Below are positions 27,192 through 34,978 of a DNA stretch of 64,000 bases, one piece after another (position 1 is the first letter of the stretch; every line of letters begins with the position of its first letter). Location of the stretch: assembly GCF_009928685.1 (NCBI RefSeq), contig NZ_WWEO01000043.1, positions 124,001 through 188,000 on the forward strand, read 5' to 3'. The DNA is from Mucilaginibacter agri. GTDB lineage: Bacteria; Bacteroidota; Bacteroidia; Sphingobacteriales; Sphingobacteriaceae. The notes beneath the pieces are model-generated. The model was not told the DNA's origin and searched no databases. It saw only the letters and a list, made by a program, of their open reading frames with translations. The translations under genes were made by a program, and so were the position numbers.

Positions 27192-27268
27192 AAGCTGTAA
27201 ACTAAGTGATATTTTCACTCAGTAATTGTGAAATCGACACTATATCACCTTAGTTACACACTTTTTGT
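27192..27268 (+). ncRNA. Candidate small structured RNA upstream of exbB
   Basis: The box TAGCTTTG at 27178-27185 predicts a start near 27192. The outer stem pairs 27197-27212 with 27242-27257 (about 15 pairs, one bulged base on each side). An inner stem pairs TTTCAC (27213-27218) with GTGAAA (27228-27233), loop 9 bases. ACACACTTTTT ends at about 27268. Promoter, stem and T run together look like a small RNA gene, or a terminator-bearing leader of exbB. The RNA itself is inference. Confidence 0.38.
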
Positions 27269-27434
27269 AGGATATTGCTTGTTATTATTAAAAAAAATAG
27301 TTTTTATTGTAAAAAATTGTCTGCGGGTGATACAATTTTTTTGACGATTAGATGTTACTTAATAACTTAGAGAACTGCGGATTTCTGATGTTGTTAAATA
27401 ATTGTTAAGTAAGCTATTGTAATAATTAAAACAT

Positions 27435-27442
27435 TAGCTTTG
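27435..27442 (+). promoter_or_regulatory. Promoter -7 box (TAGCTTTG) for the exbB operon
   Basis: TAGCTTTG fits TAnnTTTG and lies 75 bases before exbB. It predicts a leader of about 70 bases. A TTG 15 bases upstream is closer than the usual -33 spacing. Confidence 0.45.
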
Positions 27443-27517
27443 TTATCCGCATTTAGAGCATGCACATTAATTAACTTATATTATAAACAAAAACTAAAAA
27501 CTAAAATTTAAAAAGTA

Positions 27518-28345
27518 ATGGCAAACGCACCAAAACCAACTACACCGGTTAAAAAGGAAAGCTCAGGTACTTCAGGCGTATTCGCTACACTTGCAATTCC
27601 AATCGCATTTGTAGTAGCAATCTTGATCTATATGTTCATCTTAGGTGACCCAAGTCACTTTAAAGGTGGTAACCCAGAAGGTGATCCAGCCGATTATTTT
27701 GGTACAGTACACAAAGGTGGCCCAATTGTACCTGTACTTGTAACTTACCTGTTAATGGTATTTATCTTCTCTATCGAGCGTTTTATTGTAATCGGTAAAG
27801 CTTCTGGTACAAGCAGCGTTGATGCCTTTGTTAAAAGAATTCAAGGTTTCTTAAATGCTGGTAACATCGATGCAGCTTCTGCAGAGTGCGACAAACAAAA
27901 AGGTTCTGTTGCAAACGTTATCAAATCTGGCTTAAAGAAATACAAAGAAATGGAAACTGAAGCCAACATGGATGTTGAGCAAAAAACTTTAGCTATCCAA
28001 AAAGATATCGAAGAAGCTACTGCATTGGAAATGCCAATGTTAGAGCAAAACTTAACTATCATCGCTACTTTAGTATCAATCGGTACCTTAACCGGTCTGT
28101 TAGGTACAGTACGTGGTATGATCGCGGCTTTCGCGGCTTTAGGTACTTCAGGTGCAGCAAGTTCATCACAACTGGCAGCTGGTATCTCTGAGGCGTTGAT
28201 CAACACCGCTATCGGTATCTTAACTTCATGTTTATCAATCATTTTCTATAACATCTTTACTTCTAAGATTGATAAACTTACTTATGCTATTGACGAAACT
28301 GGTTTCAGCATTGTGCAAACATTTGCTGCATCTCACAAACATTAA
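27518..28345 (+). CDS. exbB: MotA/TolQ/ExbB proton channel protein
   Basis: A 275-residue inner-membrane protein. Hydrophobic segments lie near 22-45, 72-92, 180-205 and 222-248. The conserved block TLIATLVSIGTLTGLLGTVRGMIAAF is the pore-lining ExbB/TolQ signature (here ...GLLGTVRGMI). It forms the proton channel pentamer that energises TonB-dependent outer-membrane uptake, with two ExbD proteins. It is first in the operon exbB-exbD-exbD-tonB-small protein-PstS-TPR, a set common in Bacteroidota. Codon use in this and following genes is strongly biased, suggesting high expression. Confidence 0.93.
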   Translation: MANAPKPTTPVKKESSGTSGVFATLAIPIAFVVAILIYMFILGDPSHFKGGNPEGDPADYFGTVHKGGPIVPVLVTYLLMVFIFSIERFIVIGKASGTSSVDAFVKRIQGFLNAGNIDAASAECDKQKGSVANVIKSGLKKYKEMETEANMDVEQKTLAIQKDIEEATALEMPMLEQNLTIIATLVSIGTLTGLLGTVRGMIAAFAALGTSGAASSSQLAAGISEALINTAIGILTSCLSIIFYNIFTSKIDKLTYAIDETGFSIVQTFAASHKH

Positions 28346-28368
28346 GATATTTAGTGTATAGTTTTGGT

Positions 28369-28392
28369 CCCCTCTTATTTTTATAAGAGGGG
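28369..28392 (+). promoter_or_regulatory. Perfect hairpin between exbB and the first exbD
   Basis: Arms CCCCTCTTAT (28369-28378) and ATAAGAGGGG (28383-28392), 4-base loop. It is followed by ATATATATA, not a T run, so it looks like an mRNA stability or attenuation element rather than a full terminator. Confidence 0.6.
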
Positions 28393-28434
28393 ATATATAT
28401 AACCTTCACTTGATATTTTTAATAAACAGACAAT

Positions 28435-29049
28435 ATGCCCAGAGTAAAAATTAAAAGAAAAAGTACAGTAACAGACATGACGGCCATGTGCGACGTTGCG
28501 TTCCTGCTGCTTACGTTTTTCATCTTAACAGCAAAACCAAAAGTACCAGATCCGGTAGAGTTGGATGTACCTGCTTCGACAGTTACTATTAAACAACCGG
28601 AAGAAAATATCGCTACGCTTGTAGTTGGAAAAGGTAAAGTGTTTTTTGACATCACCGGCGCAAAGGTTCGCGAGGCAACTCTTGAGCAAATGGGTCAGAA
28701 ATACGGCAATATTTCTTTTACGCCAACCGAGAAGACCAGATACGCGAACATGCAGGCTGTTGGTGTGCCAATGAACCAGATGAAACAATACCTGGATTTG
28801 GAGAGCGATCAGCGCGAGGCCTTTAAACAACCAGGTATCCCTACCGACTCGGTAAGTAACGAATTGTTTAACTGGGTTCGTGAAGCTCGTTTAGCTACTA
28901 GAGCCTTGAATAACGCAGATCTGCGTATTTCTATCAAAGGTGATAGCAAAGAAGAGTATCCGACCATTAAAAAGGTTATCGATATCCTGCAGAAACAAGA
29001 AGTTAACAAGTTTAGTTTAATTACTTCTTTAAGAAGTGCTAAAAAATAA
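28435..29049 (+). CDS. exbD: ExbD/TolR biopolymer transport protein, copy 1
   Basis: A 204-residue protein with a short basic N-terminal tail, TDMTAMCDVAFLLLTFFIL as the single membrane helix with the proton-carrying Asp, and a periplasmic domain. The middle is longer than in E. coli ExbD, as in other Bacteroidota copies. It pairs with ExbB in the proton channel. The second ExbD starts 3 bases after its stop. Confidence 0.92.
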   Translation: MPRVKIKRKSTVTDMTAMCDVAFLLLTFFILTAKPKVPDPVELDVPASTVTIKQPEENIATLVVGKGKVFFDITGAKVREATLEQMGQKYGNISFTPTEKTRYANMQAVGVPMNQMKQYLDLESDQREAFKQPGIPTDSVSNELFNWVREARLATRALNNADLRISIKGDSKEEYPTIKKVIDILQKQEVNKFSLITSLRSAKK

Positions 29050-29052
29050 AAC

Positions 29053-29589
29053 ATGGCAGAATTAGACACCTCCTCCAAGGAGGGCAAAGGCGGGAAGGTA
29101 AGAAGTAAGAAAGCATCAACTCGTGTGGATCTAACAGCAATGGTAGATTTAGCGTTCTTGTTGATCACTTTCTTCATGCTTACCACTACCTTGAACAAGC
29201 CCCAGGCAATGGACTTGACAATGCCGGATAAAAATGAGAAAAAGCAGGACGACAACATGGCGGTAGCGGCTTCCAGAACCATGACTATTTTACTTGGCAG
29301 CGATGACAAGTTAGAATGGTACATTGGTGAACCTGGTAAATCTGCACCTACAGTTGAAGGATACGGCAAAGACGGCATCCGTAAAACATTGCTTGAAAAC
29401 AGTCAGAAAGTTAAGGCATCAACCGGTAAAGATATGTTCGTAATCATTAAACCAAGTGATAAATCTGTGTATAAAAACACAGTTGACATTCTTGATGAAA
29501 TGGCAATCGCAAACATTCAAAGCTATGGTATTGTTGACATTACAAAAGCTGAAGTAGATGAGCTTACCAAGCAAGGCATCTATAAATAA
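29053..29589 (+). CDS. exbD: ExbD/TolR biopolymer transport protein, copy 2
   Basis: A 178-residue protein with DLTAMVDLAFLLITFFML, again with the conserved Asp in the membrane helix. Its cytoplasmic tail is longer and unusually Ser/Lys/Gly-rich (DTSSKEGKGGK). These codons contain an inverted CCTCC/GGAGG pair like intergenic repeats in this window, so the tail may have a repeat origin. Two different ExbD proteins may form a heterodimer in the ExbB ring. Confidence 0.92.
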   Translation: MAELDTSSKEGKGGKVRSKKASTRVDLTAMVDLAFLLITFFMLTTTLNKPQAMDLTMPDKNEKKQDDNMAVAASRTMTILLGSDDKLEWYIGEPGKSAPTVEGYGKDGIRKTLLENSQKVKASTGKDMFVIIKPSDKSVYKNTVDILDEMAIANIQSYGIVDITKAEVDELTKQGIYK

Positions 29590-29630
29590 TATTAGTTAAT
29601 TAATAGCGTTTAAAAAATAAAACCTAAAAG

Positions 29631-30458
29631 ATGTTAGGATCAAAGTTAGACATATTGAAGCCCGAATGGCTTGATGTTGTGTTTGCAGGTCGTAACAAAG
29701 AATACGGTGCTTACGAGCTAAGAAAAGAAAACCCGAAGAATGTTAATAAGTCTTTGGTGATAGCTATCGTACTGTTTGTTTTTGTTATCTCTTTGCCAAC
29801 TATCATCAATTGGATTTCGGGTATCATTCCGAAAGCTGACGAGAAAGTCAAAATTACGGATGTGGTATTACAACCACCGCCACCAGTAGATCAAACTAAA
29901 AAACCACCTCCGCCGCCTCCTGAGCCGCCTAAACCAAAGGTAGACCAGGTTCGTTTCCCGCCTCCGATTGTGAAGCCAGATAACGAGGTGCGTGAAAAAG
30001 ATCCACCAACTATCACTGAATTAAAAACTGCAGACCCAGGTCAGCAAGATGTTAAGGGTGACCCTAACGCTGAGATCCGTATTGATGAGCCGGTTGGTAA
30101 ATCAGACGTTAAACAAGTTGTTGAGGAGGACCCTAACCAGATCTTTACTTCTGTTGAGCAATCTGCAGAGTTCCCTGGTGGTTTAGAGAAATTTGGTGCT
30201 TACCTTGGTAAAAACATTCGTTACCCAGCCGTAGCACGTGAAAATAACGTTCAAGGACGTGTAATTGTACAGTTTGTTGTTGAAAGAGACGGTTCACTTA
30301 CAGATATTCACGTAGTACGCGGTTTAGGTAGCGGTACAGACGAAGAAGCAGTACGTGTATTGAAAGCTTCTCCGAAATGGAAACCAGGTATCCAAAACGG
30401 TAGACCTGTAAGGCAACAATACACCGTGCCAATCAGCTTTACCCTGCAAGATCAATAA
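29631..30458 (+). CDS. tonB: TonB energy transducer
   Basis: A 275-residue protein. A cytoplasmic tail of about 42 residues precedes one membrane helix (about 43-64). A proline-rich spacer follows (PPPPVDQTKKPPPPPPEPP and more), then the C-terminal TonB domain with YPAVARENNVQGRVIVQF and VLKASPKWKPG. It passes the ExbB/ExbD force to SusC-like and other TonB-dependent outer-membrane transporters. A strong hairpin lies 28 bases after the stop, inside the next small gene. Confidence 0.95.
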   Translation: MLGSKLDILKPEWLDVVFAGRNKEYGAYELRKENPKNVNKSLVIAIVLFVFVISLPTIINWISGIIPKADEKVKITDVVLQPPPPVDQTKKPPPPPPEPPKPKVDQVRFPPPIVKPDNEVREKDPPTITELKTADPGQQDVKGDPNAEIRIDEPVGKSDVKQVVEEDPNQIFTSVEQSAEFPGGLEKFGAYLGKNIRYPAVARENNVQGRVIVQFVVERDGSLTDIHVVRGLGSGTDEEAVRVLKASPKWKPGIQNGRPVRQQYTVPISFTLQDQ

Positions 30459-30466
30459 TAATCTTC

Positions 30467-30697
30467 ATGTCATATCAAATTCATGATAAGCAAAAATCGC
30501 TCAAAAGGCGGTTTTTGCTTATTTTAGGAGCTACTACATTTGTTTTCATACTGGCCCTTGGCCTTATGATCATGTTTTGGGACAGAATGCCTCTAAATCT
30601 ATCTAAAGTGCAGCGTATCCTTTTCGGATCGTTGGTAATAATCTATGCCATACTAAGATTTTCACGATTGTTTAAGAAAGATGATGCAAATGAATAA
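30467..30697 (+). CDS. Small two-helix membrane protein of the TonB operon
   Basis: A 76-residue protein: a basic N terminus (KQKSLKRR), a first hydrophobic segment (about 16-38), then PLNLSKVQRILFGSLVIIYAILRF as the second. Small proteins of this shape occur at the same place in related operons, from memory. Codons 8-19 overlap a terminator-like hairpin. The stop overlaps the start of the next gene by 17 bases. Function is unknown; a link to ExbB/TonB assembly would be a guess. Confidence 0.65.
   Translation: MSYQIHDKQKSLKRRFLLILGATTFVFILALGLMIMFWDRMPLNLSKVQRILFGSLVIIYAILRFSRLFKKDDANE
30487..30521 (+). terminator. Terminator-like hairpin inside the small gene after tonB
   Basis: Arms TAAGCAAAAATCGC (30487-30500) and GCGGTTTTTGCTTA (30508-30521) pair over 14 bp with one G-U; loop 7 bases; TTTTA follows. 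It would end part of the exbB-tonB transcripts, unless translation of the small gene prevents folding. Confidence 0.6.
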
Positions 30698-31607
30698 TAG
30701 CATTAAGCTAATACTGCTAACGTTTGTCGCAATATTGTTATTCATAACATGTAAGCAAAAAGTTAACAGCTATAATGCCAATGACGATGAGCCCCACAAA
30801 GGCACTATCACCATAGCAGCAGACGAATCATTTAAACCAATTGTTGACGAAGAGGCGGCTGTTTTTACCGGTATTTATACGGAGGCAAAACCGAAGTTTA
30901 ACTACCAGACGGAGAATGCTGTATTGCGTAGTTTCTTAAATGATAGTGTTAGGGTGGCTATTTTGTCGAGAGAATTGGACACAAATGAGGTAAGGATTTT
31001 GAAAAATCGTACCTTACCACCAGAAATATTGCCATTTGCAGTTGATGCAGTAGCGATAATTGTTAATAAAGCGTCAAATGATACGCTGATAACGGTAAGT
31101 GACATAAAAAATATGCTTGCCGGGAATACTAAAACAGACAAGAGTATCGTTTTTGATAATCCGAACTCAAGTTTGGTAAGATATTTGAAAGAGTTTACAG
31201 GGAGTAAAGAGTTGGTGCAAAAAAATATCTACGCGTTAAAATCTAACAAAGAAGTACTAAATTATGTTAACCAGCACGAGAACGCCATTGGCATTATCGG
31301 TTTCAGCTGGCTTAACGACCCTGATGCTGATTATGCTGCTGCCGCTAACAGCGTTAAAATTGTTGGCGTACGTAATGAAGCAAGTAAAGAATTTGCCAAC
31401 GAGTACTTTAAACCTTCACAGACTACACTTGCTCTAAAGCAATATCCGCTAAGTCGCCGTTTGTACATTATTAACAGTACAGGCAAATTGGGCTTGGGTA
31501 GAGGGTTTGCGGATTTTATAACAAGCGAAAGGGGGCAGCGGATCATTTTAAAGTCGGGCTTATTGCCAGATTCGATACCGCAGCGATTAATTAATATTAA
31601 AAAGTAA
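30681..31607 (+). CDS. PstS-like substrate-binding lipoprotein
   Basis: A 308-residue protein with a lipoprotein signal (FITC, Cys24). The body matches PstS-type phosphate-binding folds (GTITIAADESFKPIVDEE, AFTGIYTEAKP-like start, and ERGQRIILKSGLLP at the end). It has no PstABC transporter genes nearby, and the phosphate-binding residues are not clear. In Bacteroidota TonB operons such proteins are common and need not bind phosphate. It overlaps the small gene before it, so it is co-transcribed. Confidence 0.8.
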   Translation: MMQMNNSIKLILLTFVAILLFITCKQKVNSYNANDDEPHKGTITIAADESFKPIVDEEAAVFTGIYTEAKPKFNYQTENAVLRSFLNDSVRVAILSRELDTNEVRILKNRTLPPEILPFAVDAVAIIVNKASNDTLITVSDIKNMLAGNTKTDKSIVFDNPNSSLVRYLKEFTGSKELVQKNIYALKSNKEVLNYVNQHENAIGIIGFSWLNDPDADYAAAANSVKIVGVRNEASKEFANEYFKPSQTTLALKQYPLSRRLYIINSTGKLGLGRGFADFITSERGQRIILKSGLLPDSIPQRLINIKK

Positions 31608-31629
31608 CTAACAAACTATAAATTAAGCC

Positions 31630-33348
31630 ATGAAACTAATAAGTAAAGTAGCGTATGCCGCAGCGGGCTTGGTATTTATAGGTTCATCAGTTTTTGCGCA
31701 GAGTCTTGCCGACGCCAAAAAAGCTATTGACGCCGAACAATATCAAAAAGCTAAATCAATCTTAAAGAACCTTACCACTACACAACCTACAAAAGATGAG
31801 AATTTCTTTTATTTAGGTTGGGTATACACCATACAAGATTATGCAGATTCTGCCAAAGCAGTATTTAATCAAGGTGTTGCAGCTAACCCAAAATCAGCAT
31901 TAAACTATGCAGGTTTAGGTGTGCTGGCGCATTTAGATAAAGATAACTCTGGTGCTACTCAAAATTTTGATAAAGCAACTTCAATGGCGGGAAAAGACAG
32001 CAAGCCATATTTATACATTGGTAAAGGTTATCTGTTATTAAATAACGGTGCAAAAGCAGTTTCTGCAGCAGATGCAAACGCGGCCATTGCTGTTTTGAAC
32101 AAAGGCCTTGCTGCAAACCCTAAAGATGCTGATGTTAACATCGCCCTAGGTGATGCTTACCGCTCTCAATTAAAAAGCTCTGAGGCTTATAAATATTACT
32201 CAGATGCTACCAATATTAATCCTCAGTCTGCCCTTGCTAACGTAGAGATTGGTGTACTTTGGAAATTTGCCAACAACTTTGAAGATGCTGAAAAGCAATT
32301 CCAAAAGGCATTAAGCATCGACCCTAATTTCGGTCCTGCTTACCGTGAGTGGGCTGAAACTGATCTTCGTTGGGCTTTAACTGATCCAAAAATGGCGTCA
32401 GAAAAAGTAAAACAAGCTGCTGATCAATACCGTAAATATATCAGCTTAACGGATATGTCTACAGAGTCTCGCATGCGTTATGCCGACTTCCTGATCCAGG
32501 CTGGTGATTACAAAACATTGCAAACAGAAGCTGCTGCATTATCAGCGTCAGCTGGTTCAAACCTGCGTGTTTACCGTTACTTAGGCTATTCGGCTTATGA
32601 AAACGGTGACTATGCTGCCGGTTTAACTGCAATGAACAAATGGATTAGCCAGGCTGGTGAAAAACGTATCATCCCTCGTGACTACCTTTACTTAGGCCGT
32701 TTAGAGTTAAAATCAGGTCAGGATTCACTAGGTATCCAGGCTTTACGTAAAGCGTACCAGTTAGATTCAACTCAGACAGATGTTTTCGTTGAGATCGCTA
32801 AAAACTACTATGCTAAAAAGCAATATGCACAGGCAGGTGAGGCTTACAAAGTTTATACTGAAAAAACTAAAGCCCCTAAACTACAGGATTACCTGAACGA
32901 GGGCGTTAGCTACTACTATGCATATCAGGATGATTACTACAACACTAATCCTGCTATTAAAGCTAAAGCTGATACCAACATGCTTAACAATGCAGATTCT
33001 GCATTCAGCAAAATTCAGCAAAGAGCAACAACTCCAATTCCTGACGTAACTTTATTCCGTGCACGTATTGGTGAGTTGCGCGAAACCGACAGAAACAACA
33101 TCAAAGGTTTTGCTAAGCCATACTACGAAGCTTATATTACCCAGGTTACTGCACGTGGTGTAAAAGACACTGAGAAGAAAAGCTTAGCAGAAGCTTACGC
33201 TTACATGGGTAACTTCTATCAGTTTAAAGAAAAGGATGCTGCGAAGGCTGACGATAACTTCACCAAGGCCCGCGATCTGGATCCAACAAATAAATCAGTC
33301 CAGGCTTACTTCGCTAAAAAAGGCGGAGCGCCGGCTAAAGGAAAATAA
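31630..33348 (+). CDS. Exported tetratricopeptide-repeat protein
   Basis: A 572-residue periplasmic protein with signal peptide (AAGLVFIGSSVFAQ). TPR-like units run through most of the length, for example YFYLGWVYTIQDYADSAKAV, ALANVEIGVLWKFAN.EDAEKQFQKAL and TDVFVEIAKNYYAKKQYAQA. It probably scaffolds envelope protein complexes. It is the last gene of the TonB operon (22-base gap after the PstS-like gene) and is followed by a double terminator. Confidence 0.85.
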   Translation: MKLISKVAYAAAGLVFIGSSVFAQSLADAKKAIDAEQYQKAKSILKNLTTTQPTKDENFFYLGWVYTIQDYADSAKAVFNQGVAANPKSALNYAGLGVLAHLDKDNSGATQNFDKATSMAGKDSKPYLYIGKGYLLLNNGAKAVSAADANAAIAVLNKGLAANPKDADVNIALGDAYRSQLKSSEAYKYYSDATNINPQSALANVEIGVLWKFANNFEDAEKQFQKALSIDPNFGPAYREWAETDLRWALTDPKMASEKVKQAADQYRKYISLTDMSTESRMRYADFLIQAGDYKTLQTEAAALSASAGSNLRVYRYLGYSAYENGDYAAGLTAMNKWISQAGEKRIIPRDYLYLGRLELKSGQDSLGIQALRKAYQLDSTQTDVFVEIAKNYYAKKQYAQAGEAYKVYTEKTKAPKLQDYLNEGVSYYYAYQDDYYNTNPAIKAKADTNMLNNADSAFSKIQQRATTPIPDVTLFRARIGELRETDRNNIKGFAKPYYEAYITQVTARGVKDTEKKSLAEAYAYMGNFYQFKEKDAAKADDNFTKARDLDPTNKSVQAYFAKKGGAPAKGK

Positions 33349-33355
33349 AAACAAC

Positions 33356-33408
33356 ATTCAGCTTAAAAGCTGAATAAAAAAAGACCTCTGCAAAAGAGGT
33401 CTTTTTTT
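33356..33408 (+). terminator. Double hairpin terminator at the end of the TonB operon
   Basis: First hairpin: ATTCAGCTT (33356-33364) with AAGCTGAAT (33367-33375). Second: AGACCTCT (33382-33389) with AGAGGTCT (33395-33402), extended by A and T runs, then seven Ts. The second is a classical rho-independent terminator. Confidence 0.88.
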
Positions 33409-33423
33409 ATTTTATCTCATTGC

Positions 33424-33431
33424 TATATTTG
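33424..33431 (+). promoter_or_regulatory. nuo operon promoter -7 box (TATATTTG), 4 bases before the nuoA ATG
   Basis: TATATTTG fits TAnnTTTG. Only CACC separates it from ATG 33436, so the mRNA should start at or very near the ATG (leaderless). No later start codon would give a complete NuoA. Confidence 0.6.
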
Positions 33432-33435
33432 CACC

Positions 33436-33807
33436 ATGGAAGTACACAGTTTACCGGTTAATTATCTGCCGATTATATTTCAGATGCTTGTAGCCATCGG
33501 TTTTGTGGTAACAACAATGTTTGCTACCCACAAACTAGGCCCTAAGCGTAATACAAAAGATAAACTTACCCCATTTGAGTCGGGTATCGAAGTAGTTGGT
33601 AATGCGCGTACCCCTATCTCCATTAAATACTTTCTGGTAGCCATACTGTTTGTATTATTTGATGTGGAGGTAATTTTTATGTATCCATGGGCGGTAAACT
33701 TCCGCGATTTGGGTAAAGATGGCATGATCGAAATGTTCATTTTTATGGGTACACTGTTGCTTGGCTTTTTCTACATCCTCAAAAAGGGCGCTTTAGACTG
33801 GGAATAG
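33436..33807 (+). CDS. nuoA: NADH-quinone oxidoreductase subunit A
   Basis: A 123-residue membrane subunit with three helices. The conserved loop GPKRNTKDKLTPFESGIE (quinone-side loop between helices 1 and 2) and VLFDVEVIFMYPWA are present. It is part of the membrane arm junction of complex I. It is the first gene of a 14-subunit set, 118 bases before nuoB. Confidence 0.97.
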   Translation: MEVHSLPVNYLPIIFQMLVAIGFVVTTMFATHKLGPKRNTKDKLTPFESGIEVVGNARTPISIKYFLVAILFVLFDVEVIFMYPWAVNFRDLGKDGMIEMFIFMGTLLLGFFYILKKGALDWE

Positions 33808-33872
33808 GTTTAGATTGATTCTAAATACGCTTCGCTAAGCCCCACAGTGGCATTAGCAACGTAATTTATTTG

Positions 33873-33880
33873 TAATTTTG
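33873..33880 (+). promoter_or_regulatory. Possible internal promoter -7 box (TAATTTTG) before nuoB
   Basis: TAATTTTG fits TAnnTTTG and lies in the 118-base nuoA-nuoB gap, 45 bases before ATG 33926. Confidence 0.35.
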
Positions 33881-33925
33881 TGTATATCCGTTAAGCGGGT
33901 AACATATCTTTTTTGAGATAATTCA

Positions 33926-34468
33926 ATGAGTGATATTAAAATAGTTGATGCGCCTGCGGGTGTAGAGGGGGCGGGGTTTTTCGCCACATCTCTTGATAAA
34001 GCCGTTGGTTTAGCACGTTCATATTCGCTTTGGCCTTTGCCATTTGCAACGTCATGCTGCGGTATCGAATTTATGGCCACTATGGCTTCACATTATGACC
34101 TTTCTCGTTTCGGCGCCGAGCGTTTAAGTTTCTCGCCGCGTCAGGCCGATTTGCTGATGGTTATGGGTACTATTTCTAAAAAAATGGCGCCTGTGCTTCG
34201 TCAGGTATACCTTCAAATGGCCGAACCCCGTTGGGTAATGGCTGTTGGTGCTTGTGCATCAAGCGGCGGTATATTTGATACTTACTCTGTTTTGCAAGGC
34301 ATTGATGAGGTTATTCCGGTTGACGTTTATGTGCCAGGTTGCCCTCCGCGCCCCGAAGCTATTATCGATGGCTTCATGAATATTCAGAAATTGGTTCAAA
34401 CAGAATCTTTACGCAGAAGAGATACGCCTGAGTACCAGGCTTTATTAGCTAAATACGGAATTTTATAA
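33926..34468 (+). CDS. nuoB: NADH-quinone oxidoreductase subunit B
   Basis: A 180-residue peripheral subunit that carries cluster N2, the last Fe-S centre before quinone. All four ligands are present: Cys44, Cys45 (SCCGIEF), Cys110 (GACASSGG) and Cys139 (PGCPPRPE). The stop and the next start overlap as TAATG. Confidence 0.98.
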   Translation: MSDIKIVDAPAGVEGAGFFATSLDKAVGLARSYSLWPLPFATSCCGIEFMATMASHYDLSRFGAERLSFSPRQADLLMVMGTISKKMAPVLRQVYLQMAEPRWVMAVGACASSGGIFDTYSVLQGIDEVIPVDVYVPGCPPRPEAIIDGFMNIQKLVQTESLRRRDTPEYQALLAKYGIL

Positions 34469-34974
34469 TGGGTAAGATAACCAACGAAGAGCTGCTTCAA
34501 AAGTTAACTGCGCAATTTGGCGATAAAGTAGCCAATGCAACTGAGCCCTATGGTTTGCTTACTGTTGAAACAACACGCGAGCAAATTATTGATGTATTAG
34601 GCTGGTTAAAAGAAGATAAAGAATTACAGTTTATCTATTTAACAGATATTACTGCTATACACTACCCGGAGCAACAGGGCAAAGAGGTTGGCGTTATTTA
34701 CCACGTGCATAGCCTGGTAAATAATATCCGCATCCGTGTTAAGTTGTTTTTGGCTGATGGTGATGTAAATACGCCTTCGGCAACGGTGCTTTGGCATGGC
34801 GCGAACTGGATGGAACGCGAAACGTATGATTTCTTTGGTGTTAACTTTACCGGTCACCCCGATTTACGCCGCATACTGAATGTGGATGATATGACGGTGT
34901 ACCCAATGCGTAAAGAGTATCCGTTGGAAGATCCGAACAGGGTAGATAAAAAAGATTATTTTTTTGGAAGATAG
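34468..34974 (+). CDS. nuoC: NADH-quinone oxidoreductase subunit C
   Basis: A 168-residue subunit of the quinone-binding module. HGANWMERETYDFFGVNFTGH and EYPLEDPN are conserved 30-kDa subunit motifs. It is separate from NuoD here, unlike the NuoCD fusion of E. coli. Confidence 0.96.
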   Translation: MGKITNEELLQKLTAQFGDKVANATEPYGLLTVETTREQIIDVLGWLKEDKELQFIYLTDITAIHYPEQQGKEVGVIYHVHSLVNNIRIRVKLFLADGDVNTPSATVLWHGANWMERETYDFFGVNFTGHPDLRRILNVDDMTVYPMRKEYPLEDPNRVDKKDYFFGR

Positions 34975-34978
34975 AACG

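Larger units (their letters stand above)
27135..27517. other. 383-base AT-rich control region before the TonB operon
   Basis: No gene is visible on either strand. It holds two copies of the box TAGCTTTG (27178-27185 and 27435-27442), a long nested inverted repeat after the first copy, and a T run. The second copy is the likely operon promoter. Confidence 0.6.

Noticed and set aside
28809..29378. A 189-codon - strand frame across the two exbD genes
   Set aside because: It spans two genuine genes and the gap between them, which is expected by chance for strongly biased codon use.
30681..31607. Calling the PstS-like lipoprotein a phosphate transporter subunit
   Set aside because: No PstA, PstB or PstC genes are present and phosphate-binding residues are not evident; it belongs to the TonB operon.
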